NCBI GenBank assembly: GCA_028015205.1
Contig: CM051519.1
Coordinates: forward strand, 83,721,539-83,785,538
Direction of reading: 5' to 3'
DNA: 64,000 nucleotides
Origin: Mytilisepta virgata
Taxonomy: Eukaryota > Mollusca > Bivalvia > Mytilida > Mytilidae
The position numbers were made by a program, and so were the translations under genes. Below the pieces are notes generated by a model. That model was not told the origin of the DNA and searched no databases. It saw nothing but the letters and a program-made list of their open reading frames with translations. Shown here one piece after another: positions 12,701 through 24,480 of this stretch. Every line of letters begins with the position of its first letter. Position 1 is the first letter of the stretch.

Positions 12701-15249
12701 CTCGCTCGTCAGCAATTATATGATAAATAGCTATAGGGGAGATTGATATCTTCAAGAACCCCCATAAGAAGACAATGACCGATCGTACAATATATGAAAT
12801 TTTTATTGCTGTAATTTAATGAATTTTTAATATGACGAAAAAAGTGATAATGAAAGTCACAATAGCATGCTATATGTGGCTACTGACCGTGATACAATTA
12901 TTGACACATTAAAGAAGTGTGTTACATTTTTAGCAGTGTCAAAGAGTGCACATATTACCATGAATAGCAATGTAAAAACAGCTATAACCATTGTGCATGA
13001 TGATCGTCAATCACAATATTAAGAGTAGTAGTCCTAAAGTAGTAGAATAATAGGTCGGAAATATCTGGGATACAAATTCAGAAATACACGACACAACGCC
13101 AAAAATAGACAACACGAAGTTCATTGAGAATCCAGAGAGAAGTAAGGTACTTGGAGTTGGGGATAATACATTGTTGATCTATATATATGTTAGGTCTTAT
13201 GGTCCTTGTTTATTAAATAGAATGTGTCTCTGGCATGTATGAAAATAATCTAACAAATTGGGTAGATTTCGATTGCGATTTGGAAAAAAAGTATCTTGTG
13301 CGTAAATATCACAGAATGTTTATTTAAAGGTTTTGGCTTTTAAAGATCCTAACAATTAAGGGTTCAAGCATTCTGTTTGAGGTCATGGGACACATTTACT
13401 CATGACATGTGCGTATGGGTTTTGAATGCTTCTTAATAGAATGGTGCGAATTTACATCCACAAATCTTCTTTTTGGAATGTTATGGTTGAAATAATGTCC
13501 TTGGAACGAGTTGGACCATCGTAAAAACGTTTGTCAAAATTGTCCAGTTTGTAATATTTTATAAGGAATGTGTGCAAACAATCTCTTTGTCCTATAAATA
13601 ATTAGAAAAGGTTCCATGGACCTCATGAATTCTTCAGAAAACTAACACCTGTTTCCACAGAATATTAATATCATGTCAAGAAAAATGATATTCTTCCACG
13701 TGAAACAATAAAGTGTCATCTTAAAATAATAAACATAATTATCAAATTAATTATGTATTATTAAACGTTATGTTCTGAATTTATAATTTGGCTGTTGACA
13801 ACATGTTTTTACTTATGACCCATGAACATCACTGTAGGGGTTTTAGCTCAATTTGGATACGTTCTAAAGAATTCTGTGGACAAAGCATCACAAAAATATT
13901 TAGTTTAAGTCAAACGTTTAGAATTTAATAAAATATATGCGCACGTTTTTTGTAGAAATGTTTGCAGCAATGTCCGTTTTATGGAATCACTGAACAAAAT
14001 ATGCAGTGACTGAAACGATAATCTGGTTCTTTTGTCGTTAAAAATATTATGACCTAATATTCTGTTATCTAAAAGTCCCCTTTCCTGTTATTTATTGTCA
14101 TTTGTAGATATTTAAAATCGAGAAAATTCTTCTTGAACTAAAAAGAAATCAAGCATAGCCACGAACAAAACAAGGCGGACTGACAATATATAAACTTTCT
14201 CACATTTTCCATGACAAAACAGATACACACTGATATAATGTTTCTAAGCCTACTAGGAGACTTACAAACAAAAGCAAAAAGTCGCCACTCTGACACAAAG
14301 TTTATATATAACAAAACTATAGAATTTCACAACTTCCAACCAAACAAATGCTGCATTATAGTAAAATGTAAACGAGGAATATATTCGCTAAATATTATGA
14401 AAATTGAAACTAAATAAACTCTTTCGCTGAAACAAAATACCAACCACTTAGGTGATGAAGCAAAACTCACAACAATGGACCAAGAATAGTTTGCGTGTCA
14501 GTTTCTATAGATAACAATTGTAAAACAATAGCTCCAATTATTGTAAGTCAACATGTCCAGTTAAGTGGCCCCTAATTATTTTCTACACATGTACAAGTGA
14601 CAGGTTATTACAGGGTGACACACACTGACTCAATCGCTAACATATAAAACTGTCAATTTTATGTTCATAAATGTAGAAAAATGATGAAAAAGTTATCAAT
14701 ATTTTTCTGACAAAAAGGTGTTCGTCATATGGCCCAAGGTGTCTAGTAAACCATTTGCGTTCAAGAGAGCTTGGTGTTGAGTTCCCTCGAACCATTTGTC
14801 TCTATAGCTCTGTTTCGTTTACCCAATAAATCATTTTGCCATTTTACGACATATTTATCTATAATTACATTTTCACGGGAATTCCGTTCCATGATATCAT
14901 TTTTGAAACATTGTTTTATTGATTATAACATTAATGACATATAAAATAGCATTTAAAGGGTGCTTAAATGTCATTTTGTATTTTCAGGTACTTTACAAAA
15001 CTCGGCATTTCAAATATTGAACGCGCATGCACAACGATGTGGCTTCTTCAAATTTAACAGAAAATTTCTGATACCGAATTAGATGCAATGCATGTGCATT
15101 TTTCAACAGATATTTCATCAGAAGTGTTTAAGGCTAAAATATGTGGAAGGACAAAACGATAGTACAAAATGGTGCTTCACTGAAATTTTTTGAATAAATA
15201 CAATAACATGGTGGCATAACATTGTCAAAAATTAACATCAAGCTTTCAA
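6791..15249. other. long gene-free AT-rich stretch
   Basis: About 8.5 kb in which I see no coding exon with credible splice signals, no RNA gene and no clear element ends. Short open frames look random. It may be intron of the tail-exon gene if the TM exon at 21.7 kb belongs to it, otherwise intergenic. Confidence 0.5.
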
Positions 15250-16132
15250 ACAGTCAAAAAAGACAAATCTGCAGCATTTTCAGAGAATTTTCTTTTTTTA
15301 AATCAACCAATCAGAAACAAAATTGCCATGTTTGTCGCCTGATCTGGACAAAATCAGGAAACTTTGTAAGTAAAGTCAAGAAATACCTAAGGGATATTCG
15401 AAGGAGGGAAAAATTGAAACAATTGAAAAACTCCGGAAAACAACGAAGACAAGACCAAACAAATACATGCATTACATTTAAAAACTAAAAACATATGAAC
15501 AACATGGACCCCACCAAAAAACCTCCCATAGATGCTTCCTGTCAAGTTCGTTCCATTTGGCCAAGCAGTTTCAGAGAAAAAGATTTCTTTATATCAGCCA
15601 ATCAGAAACAAGAATTGCCCATAGAACCATGCTTGTCGTCAAATCAGAGTGAAAAAAATTAATTTCATAAAAGACTTTTTATAAATGCTTCTTGTCAAGT
15701 TTGGCTGACATTTTTGTCCCAGCAGTTCCAGAGAATTTTTTTTTTTAATCAACCAATGAGAAACAAGAATTGCCCGCGACGGCCATGTTTTTTGCGGATA
15801 TCGGGACGAAATGAGAAAACTTTGTAAAGAACCTCCCATAGATGCTCCCTGTCAAGTTTAGTTCTATTTGGCCAAGCGATTTCAGAGGGGAAGTTTTTTT
15901 TTTTTTAAATCAGCCAATCAGAAAAAAAATTTCCCATTGCTGTCAGCTTTGTTGCTCGAGCGGGACGAAATGAGGAAATTTTATAAAGGACCTTACATAG
16001 ATGCTTCAGGTTTGGTTTTCTTTGTCCCAGTGATTTCAGAGGAGAAGATTAAAATGTGAAAAGTTAACGGACGGACAACGGACGCCAAGTGATGACAAAA
16101 GCTCACATGATATTTGGTCAGGTGAGCTAAAA
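15250..16132 (+). mobile_element. pearl-like element with tandem ~157-bp core, left end decayed
   Basis: About five diverged monomers, each with 'atcagccaatcagaaa', 'gatgcttcctgtcaagtt' and 'tttggccaag..gtttcagag'. They are followed by a short GGAC-type microsatellite (acggacggacaacggacg) and the characteristic right end (gctcacatgatatttggtc, then aggtgagcta). This is the right end shared with the elements at 27386, 45887 and 46686. No matching left end (gaggctc...gctcacc) was seen. Confidence 0.75.
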
Positions 16133-17648
16133 AGTAATCAAAATTAAAGATCACAGATCGTTACTAGTATATCTTTGTTTCATAAATGTCATAAACATTT
16201 CAATTTCCTGCCCTATAATCATACAGATCACTATGTTTTTGTTGCACCATAAATGATGAGACATTGGATGATCCTATCATTGCGAAAGTGAAAGCATGTC
16301 TGTAATTCAAGTCAAATTTCAGACAAAAAAATAAAATATTCGGCGGAAATTTACAATTTCTCTTATATTTGAGATTTTTTTTTTTCTTTCTCACTTTTAG
16401 TAAAGGTGTAAACGTTTGTATACGAAATCCATGAATATAGTTTCTTACTTGTTTGCATTTTCATTTAAAAAGCTAGAAATGTCCAGAAAAAAAACTAAAA
16501 ATGCTGGATGTCTTAATGGAACGATTTTTCTACGCGTGACCTTTCTTCAAAAAGGTGACAGATAGCTAACTACAGAGACCATCATCCAAAAAAGGCCCTC
16601 ATTAAACGTGAATTCACATTCTTTTATGCTCATGGTATTGCATTACATCCAATGTAACATTGTAATTATAAAACCGTTGTCAATAGATAAAACTTGCAAA
16701 GACCACTTATCCAGTGTGTATTTACCTTCTGTTCTGGGAATATGACCAGGAACAATGCTGTGTCATTTATCAAAATATTTACCTAAATCGGGTGTAATAA
16801 TTTACGAGGAGAACTACATTAAGTTGAGAATTACATGGAGAAATTATTGTAATACAATCCTGTAAGATACCCTGTAAAGAACTAAGTCACGCGATGTGGG
16901 TGATAGTGGTTGCTGCTGATAAAATCTCTTGTTTACAGGTGTTTGACCACAACGTTTGGAATTAGACCAAATCTGATGACCAACTGAAGGACCACGTCAA
17001 TCAAATCCCTTTAATTTTCACAGGTTAATTATATAGTAAAATATAATTAGAATGTGTATTGGATACATGCATAATGAGAATTTAGTTTTACTATTGGCTC
17101 GAAATTAATGTTTCTTTTTACACATTCTTGAATGCAGGCTAGCAATTGTCTTTCACACACTTTATATTTGCCTAACCGAATAATGAATTGACGTACAACG
17201 TTATATTATATAGATGATAAAACAATACGTAGATAAAGATTAGACAACATGTCTGGTGCATATTGCTCGGTTTTCAAAGGATAGGAACTAAAGGACAATT
17301 TGCATCAAACGTTCAAAGAGATAAATATTGTTTTTGGACCAACATACCTGATTTATTTTAAGAATATTTTGAGTATAAATGAATTAAAGATAATCATGAT
17401 TTTAGTTAACAAACGATGTTAAATATTCACCAATATGATTTCACCAAGATAGGCAACCAAAAAAATTTGTAGTGTATCATCAAGATGCTAAAATGACCAA
17501 ATGTTTGTTACATGTGTTACTTGGGGGTAGGATGTCACAAAAAGCATAAATGTACAAAATGTATGCTGGCAAGACTGCAAAAGTACAGCGAAAGAATGTC
17601 AGAAAGATGTAAAGTGTAACCAACAGCGTAAAATAGGAAAAAACAAAA
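16133..17648. other. gene-free stretch
   Basis: No coding, RNA or repeat structure recognised. Confidence 0.45.
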
Positions 17649-17656
17649 TAGATGCA

Positions 17657-17970
17657 TGTATGGATGGATGAATTATTGTTTAACGTCAAGTGGCAGCCTG
17701 GTGCATATCGGGACGATATGATTCCTGCTTTGTACTAGACCGACACTCTGAGCCGGATTTGTAATGTGCTACCTCACTAATTAACTGTGCGTAGGAAGAC
17801 ATATCACCCCACTCGGACACATTATACTGACTCCGAGCCGACACTTCGATCTTTGCTGAAACTCCTAAATGCCGCGTGCTTGGCGGAGAAGCAGCAAATA
17901 CCAAATTTAATGTCTTTGGTTTGACCTTGGCGTGGATCGAACACTCGAGGCGAACACGCTACCACGACAC
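17657..17970 (-). mobile_element. tRNA-derived SINE-like element (second type)
   Basis: On the minus strand the element starts with a tRNA-like head: an A-box-like TGGTAGCGTG and, about 25 nt later, a B-box GTTCGATCC (plus-strand ggatcgaac near 17935). A ~230-bp unrelated body follows, ending in gccacttgacgttaaac and a short TGGA-type tail. The 8-bp direct repeat tagatgca at 17649-17656 and 17971-17978 is a plausible target duplication. It is more GC-rich than its surroundings. Confidence 0.6.
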
Positions 17971-17978
17971 TAGATGCA

Positions 17979-18997
17979 ATAAAACCGAAAAGTAAAAAAT
18001 ACTGAACAAAATGGAATTCTGAAGGACTTACGTACGGAGTATGCTGTGTAGCTTAAATGACTAATGCTTGTATCAGTTTATGAAAAGATGAAGCATTGTG
18101 TATGACATTCATATAGAGTTCTTATTGGCCAATATAACCAATATAGTGTTTGACTACACAGATCTATCCGTTTATCCAAAAAATTTACATCAATATTCTA
18201 GCAAGGTGTCTCTATTTGACAACAAATATTTGAACAATACAATAGGTTTTGATTTTTATTTCAACAGGAGAAATTGTATATAGGGTTAACTGTTTGTTTC
18301 ATTTTTCTTTATATCATTCTGCGTAGTCATATAAAGACCCCCACTAAGTCGATCTTTTTTGTAATATGTTGACCGTTCTTATTAAATAACAACCCACGGT
18401 TTTATAAGTCAACATTTCATACAAGAAAAGTAACTTTAATATCCGTACTTAATTAACCTCATAAAGTTATCTACCTGGCTTTCACCGGAGTGACATGCAG
18501 GTGATACTTATCTATTTATAAGTGATTTTAAACATTACATGATATCATTTTCTTTAAGATATTCTCACTTTTGAAGTTTAATATCGTTTGTCAACAAATA
18601 CACGTATCTCGCCATATACAGCCTATCTTAAATCTTGTATAAAACGAGAAGGACCATTCTAATATTAATTATTGTCCACTTGTCAGAATTGAAGTTATAA
18701 ATCGATTTTGAATTATTTGAGTATTGGATACTTTAGTTCTGATAGAAACACATTCCCAGTGTCCTCTAATACAGGTGGTATGTCACCTAAAAACTTGGGT
18801 AACAACTGAATTTTAATGGAAAAGAAGGAAAAGTAAAAGGAATGTTTACATAAATAAAATGTGATAAGGATTATATATGCGTGGGAAACTTTTTCTCAAT
18901 TATTGAATGAGTACTGTCTTTTTGATTCTATTTTATGTTTGTTGTTTTTGTTGTGTTTTATTTATCTATTTATTTATTTATTTGTGCTTCAGAAAAC
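17979..18997. other. gene-free stretch with TTTA microsatellite
   Basis: No gene seen. A short (TTTA)n tract lies at about 18957-18986, just left of a pearl-like element. Confidence 0.45.
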
Positions 18998-19261
18998 TAG
19001 AGGCCCAAGTGGTGAGACTGTATCGCTCACCAGGCATCCTTTACAACTTGTCACACACATTTAAACAAAATCATGCACGAATGATACGAGGGTGGTCCTC
19101 TACCAATTTTGAATTTTTGGTGCTGATCCGAAATCCAAGATGGACACTGTTTAACATAGAACCCTATGGGAAATACATACAAACAGCTTTTTGTGAAAAG
19201 GTAACGGACGGACGGATGACAGACGCTTAGTGATGATCAAAAATTGTTTGGGCTTGCTTAA
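18998..19261 (+). mobile_element. short, decayed pearl-like element
   Basis: The left end (actagaggcccaagtggtg, then tatcgctcacc) matches the family left end. It contains one core remnant (atccaagatgg, acatagaaccctatgggaa), a small ggacggacgg tract and a worn right end (gatcaaaaattgtttgggc, then ttgcttaa). Only about 260 bp, essentially one monomer. Confidence 0.6.
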
Positions 19262-19458
19262 CCGTTGCTGTCGGTACATCATATGAACGTCGATTGAATG
19301 ATGATCTCAAACAGTGTTCAGAACACGACTCCCATCATACCATCATAGCTTATGCAAGTTTAAGTCATTAGAATAATTTCAAATTGGACGATTTACATTG
19401 AATGCAGGCGTTTTAAATATTCATCCGTACACTGAGTTGTATAGGAGCTAGAAAGAAA

Positions 19459-19876
19459 ACTAGGAGCTACCGGTGTCACTCATCTGGATTTAATTTGCCA
19501 TTCAAATTGACAGTTGGGTCGAAGGACACAAATATGAGAAGAGAAACACCCAAAATCTAATGACAGTCTGACGATGCCAGCCATCTTGGATTTCTGATCA
19601 GCAGCAAGTGCTTAGCAATGAACACTTAATCATGACAAGTTCTTATTCCATTTATCCAGTAGTTTCGGGCAAATCGTCTTGAGGTGTGACGGTCACGTTT
19701 TAATAGAGGAACAACACCATTCTAACAAAACAAGATTGAGTCTTCATAAGCACCATTTATGCTAAGATTGGTTTCATTCGGTTCAGAGGTTATTCGGAAG
19801 AAGTCTAAAGTTTACAGAAGATGGACGAAAATTGATGGAAAAAGTTCACATGACCTGTTTGGGTAAGCTGAGTTAA
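19459..19876 (+). mobile_element. degenerate pearl-like element
   Basis: The left end actaggagctaccggtgtc / actcatctggattt aligns with actagaggctc..gctcacctggattt of better copies. The right end gttcacatgacctgtttgg / gtaagctgagttaa aligns with gctcacatggcc...ggtgagctaa. The interior is a diverged core with 'ggttcagaggttattcgg'. Older than the other copies. Confidence 0.5.
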
Positions 19877-20629
19877 TAAGCAAATTTTCTAACAAAATAA
19901 TGTATTAATGATCATATATCGAATTCAGACTAGTTGAAATGTCAATTTTGACATATACATTCTTTCTTGAATTCAATGTTTCAATGTCAGCAATAAAAAT
20001 ACATAGTAGTAAATAGATTCAAAATCTGAAAACAATCCAAATATTATTTAGATTTAACATTTATACAGTGACTATATTTGTTTACATTAATAACACTATA
20101 ACAAATAATTATCAGTGAATCATAATGAATTTAATAATTAGTGTCCTTCAATTAATATAATCTGTATATACAATATACTATATCTACGGTACCCTTTGTA
20201 AATCAGGCAGATACACATCTCACGATTGTAATTACTCAATATTTATAATCTCCCATGCAGTTGTAAAAGCTGAGTAACTTATTAACAGACTGGAAAGATC
20301 TGTAGTAGACCTTATAAGATAAGGTAATGACAAATAAGCAGCAATATGTACATGTAAGTGACGCAACAAGATTAACCAGGAATCGAATAACTTTCTGACG
20401 GAATGGATGTTTTCTGGGTACAAAACTTGAAAGGATTTCATAAAATTTTGAAGAATTTCAATATTGACCGAATTGAATTAATTTTCCCTACGTGTACTTC
20501 GATGGTAAAATGCCGTACGATTTTTTTTTTTAAGTATTCATTGTGTAACGCTGAATTCACGCCTTGTAGTCCAGTCAATCTAGCATAAATTTGACCCTAA
20601 CCTTAAAGTAATTGCAAAAGAAGATTTTT
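19877..20629. other. gene-free stretch
   Basis: No supportable feature. The open frame at 20232-20441 on the minus strand lacks splice signals and family resemblance. Confidence 0.4.
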
Positions 20630-21462
20630 AAGTTTTAATCTTTAGCATTATACCCCAAATATACACAGAAAAAAGTCTAACAAAATCTAACTTGAGGAAG
20701 ATTAAAAAAACACGATTTTAAAATTCCTATGGACATTTGCATTGAAAATGGGAGATAACTCTGCAAAAAAGGCAGAAATATCAATAAAAATTGATACAAA
20801 ATTATAACTTTACCGCTTCTATTCAGCAGAATGTATTGATTCTTGATATTTTAGCCGTCTTTAGAGTATAACAAACAACTCTAAAGGTTTTTTCATATCT
20901 TTTATCAAGCTACAACCTAGATTTCGTAATTCATTAGTTGACCATTTATTAAATTTTCAACTTGTCAAGGTAAAGAATCTCAAATTTAATAAAAATAATT
21001 AAGCATATATTCTTCTTTTTGTGGTTTAAAGTTTCTTTAAACAAGGTGGATGCTGATCAAATATAATTTACAGATATAAGCAATATCGAATTTTCACATT
21101 ATTTTTTCAAAATGGTCAAAAAGCCACTGAGAAATTTGCAATTTCTTTAATGAAAAATGTGCAAAAAAAAAAATAAAAATACCCATAACATTTCAGTTTT
21201 GTACATTTCATGAGCAGAAGATTTATAATATAGTCAAATACGAACTTAAAACCCCATCAAAGTATCATACTTTACATGAATTTTAAGAAAATGAACCAAA
21301 AACTGACAAAAAAGACTCATTTTTGCGGAGTTATCTCCCCTTTCCAATGTTAATTTACATAGGAAATTAAAACTGCTGATTTTGAGTTTTCCTCAAGTAA
21401 GATTTTATGAGACTTTTTTCTGTGTATATTTGGGGCTTAATGCTATAGATTAGAACTAAAAC
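20630..21462. mobile_element. foldback element with ~140-bp inverted terminal repeats
   Basis: Sequence at ~20630-20770 reappears inverted at ~21316-21462. Shared words are ccccaaatatacacagaaaa, aaaatcttacttgaggaa/aaaatctaacttgaggaa, aattcctatg/aatttcctatg and gggagataactc(t/c)gcaaaaa. The two arms are about 80% alike by eye and enclose ~545 bp without coding capacity. It has the structure of a long-TIR foldback or MITE-type DNA element. Target duplications were not resolved. Confidence 0.65.
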
Positions 21463-21713
21463 ATTTTCTGTTGCAATTAGTTTGAGGTTAAAACTTAGTC
21501 TGACTGCACTATTGGATCTGAAACTTTCTTTGAAGTTTAAGTTATGATTAATTAAGCGACAATGAACATAAACAAACCAGCACACCAGCATGTATTGGGC
21601 ATACCGAAGGCATAAAACAGTGGATACAATCAATAAAAACAAAAATCTAAAGATAATACGTATTCTTGAGAAAGTATAAAACCAAACAAATACTATTAAG
21701 ATATAACCCCCAC

Positions 21714-21823
21714 CTGAATTCATACCAAACTAGTAAACTCAGCACAAAAACTAAAACTATAGCAATACAAACCCCTACTAAAAAGGAGAATATCACTAGG
21801 TGATCCGGAAGAGTAAGTGTATC
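21714..21823 (-). CDS. candidate transmembrane-segment exon
   Basis: Between an AG at 21825-21824 and a CAG/GTGGGG donor at 21713-21708, the minus strand encodes 36 codons plus two bases. Residues ~9-33 (LVIFSFLVGVCIAIVLVFV and onward to LLVW) form one strongly hydrophobic membrane-spanning helix, preceded by DTLTLPDH and followed by YEF. The open frame extends 16 codons upstream, reading NAPDKSATTRNQ just before. The GC content and codon-like texture stand out from the flanks. Weak points: the acceptor lacks a good pyrimidine tract, and the phase-2 end does not fit directly onto the phase-0 start of the 3165-5870 exon, so at least one exon would lie between. It could be part of that gene, a different gene, or a decayed copy. 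Confidence 0.35.
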
Positions 21824-21839
21824 CTGGTTTCGTGTAGTG

Positions 21840-23531
21840 GCCGATTTGTCCGGCGCATTGCAAGTATCAAAACATTAGTAAAGATTGTCATAAGTAAATA
21901 TTGTCCAAAAATACAGCTTCCTTTTGAATTTTGCGGATAAGGATATGCGTAGATTTACAAACGAGAAACTATACCACAAAACCAAATAAACTACGAAAAA
22001 AATAAACAAATAAATATCCTGAATAGTATCATGATGCCTAAACACGAAAAGAGTCCCGTTGGATTAAATTCATTTTCTTACTACTCGGTTAAACTGGATT
22101 GAGTACCCAGAATTTTGAATTTGTCAGTCACTGCAATTTTTATAAAACTTGCCATCCAGTTTAAAAGGAGATCGGAACATTCCTCATCGCATTATTTACA
22201 ATACACTTATATTTTACTTGCACAAAATTTACATCAGATTACCTATAACCAATAACTTACCATTTCATATTTAAGTTTCAATAGCAAGTCGTCCATGTCC
22301 AAAAATACATCTATATAAACTGCAAGAGAATATTTCCAACCCAAAGTCAAGAAATTACTTTATCGTTCCACAAACCTAAAATTCATTTAAATGATAATTT
22401 TTGGTTTTAGAAAAATCTACAGTAATTAATGTATTTTGCCCCCATAGGTAATGTTTTGCCAATATTTGATTTATAATTCAATTTGATGTCACTTTCAATG
22501 ACACAATTAATCCCAAACAAGCTAATTTACAACCATATATTAAAATTGAAGACACCTTCAGCAAGAAATATGGTCGTCATACTCTGACACGAACAGAAGT
22601 GGGAAATTAAACATCTTTATTTTCTGTGAAATTACTTAGGGATTATTATATTTCCCCACTTTTTAAATTAGAAATTGCAAAATGTATCTATATAGAACAA
22701 CTTTCTGAATTCTTTAACTAACACCAAAAAAATGTAAAGAATCGACAATGTAAAATTCTACAATAATTGTCCTCGTTATCTCAGGGGCAAACTTGTACCA
22801 GAAATACATTATATGTAATGTACGTATAAAAGCCGAATTAACCATTAATTGAACAATGGTTACACGAACATTTCAATTTTCTTTCAAAACAAGAGGAATA
22901 ACTCATTTTATAAAAGGAATAGTTTAAACTTTAATATTAATATTTTCTTTATTATCATGGACTAATTATGTTCATTAATTCATATGATTCAAATTTCTAC
23001 AAGACTCGCTCATATGACACGTGTTTTAAAGTCTAAAATCATTGCAAAGGACTTGGTAAAAAACAAACCCTAGTAGTTTCCTTTCAAAGCCATCAGATAC
23101 GTTTCTCGGCAACATTCCAAATTGCCGACTTTTCTGGTTTAATTTCTTTAAAACCAAATCCCATTTTACCGAATCCATATGCCGATTCTCAAACTGCAGA
23201 CTCCTGCCTATTTTGGCTCCTTAAAACAATAGTTAAATAGTGCTTAAAACTTATTGACAAATTTTTCAACAACAATTAAGAGGTTTTAAAGAAAAGAAAA
23301 TCGACACGCATGCACAAATTTCTAGATATCCGTGGATAGGATCCTATAAATAACCAACGTCACAAAAGCGCATTGTAAGTGTTACCGTTTTATTACGAAT
23401 TCAATATTCATATGCACCGGTGTTCCTTTTCCCCAAAGAACTGTATTTTGTGTATCGTAATGGATAAAATCCCTTTTATTAGACGTTCTCAGAAAGAATT
23501 GGCAATTTGGGAATCGGCAATGTGGGAACCG
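21840..23531. other. gene-free stretch
   Basis: AT-rich. No coding exon, RNA gene or element ends recognised. Confidence 0.4.
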
Positions 23532-23533
23532 TA

Positions 23534-23750
23534 TGAGGCGCGGAATTACTCAAAATTATTATTATTTAAGGAGGTCCTCAATTATTTATTGACCTGCACA
23601 ATTCGGTTTCAGGAGCTCCTCAAATATTTCTAGACTCCACAATTCGATTTCTGGATCTCCTGAATTATTTATGGTCAAGAATCGAATTGTGGAGGTCCAT
23701 AAATGAGGACCTCCTTAAATAATAATAATTTTGACTAATTCCGCCCCTCA
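23534..23750. mobile_element. 217-bp MITE with TA target duplication
   Basis: Near-perfect inverted arms of ~55 bp: left tgaggcgcggaattac, caaaattattattattt, aaggaggtcctcaa; right the reverse complement ending in ccgcccctca. TA dinucleotides flank both ends (23532-23533 and 23751-23752). A TA duplication with terminal inverted repeats and no coding content indicates a non-autonomous Tc1/mariner-type MITE. The whole unit folds into one long hairpin. Confidence 0.8.
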
Positions 23751-23934
23751 TAGGAATCAGCAAACTGGTACTAATTCACGTTTCTCAAAGAGGACTATGT
23801 AAGGGCCATTACAGACAGGGTTTCAATTAACCCAATGGCTCCAGACATGAACAACTTTCTGTAAATTCTCTACAGGCTATTAAATTAAACTAAGTTACCA
23901 ATGTCGGCGGGTCTTAGAACAGAATGATGAAACA

Positions 23935-24480
23935 AGACTACGGGTACCCGAGGACCATTGTTGACTGGTTCACTGTTTTCAGACTATCGTCAACCGTTTT
24001 TGATTTATGAGTGGGGTCATCGGCTAAATTCTGACAGAGGACCCAAGGACCAATTGCTGCTTAGTTTGGCACAGTGGTTTAAAACAAAAAATTACGATAA
24101 GTCTCAGCAGGGATCATATGATACTAACTTCATATACAGTTCCTGCTCTCAGTTAACTCAATAAGTGACCAGGGCCTTCTGATATGATTCTGAAAGAGGA
24201 CCATTCTTGACAATAGAAATGAAAGTATTTTGGTTAAGATTTGACTTTATGGCTTCTGACGAAGTCTTTAAATGAACTTACCATTGGGTTCCATGTTAAT
24301 TTTAGTTGACTGGGAGGGCCCATTTGTTTGGCACATGGAATCATTAGGAAAATTCTGAAAGAACACCATTTAAGGACTATTGCTGCCAAATTTGGTTCAG
24401 ATTTGGGCAAATGGTATCAGAGAAGATTAAAATGTAAAAGTTAATGGACTAATAGCAAGTGGCATCATTTGATAAAAAAG
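23935..24480 (+). repeat. diverged pearl-type core repeats
   Basis: About three worn monomers with the words 'gaggaccattgttgactgg', 'aggacccaaggaccaattgc', 'aaggactattgctgccaaat' and 'gggcaaatggtatcagaga'. They match the core at 36 kb and 63.6 kb. The tail 'atggactaatagcaagtgg' resembles the region before the right end of the full elements, but no clean end remains. Confidence 0.55.

Noticed and set aside
21367..21723. 118-codon minus-strand frame (MNSGGGYILIVFVWF)
   Set aside because: It is out of frame with the better TM reading at 21714-21823 and overlaps the right arm of the foldback element.
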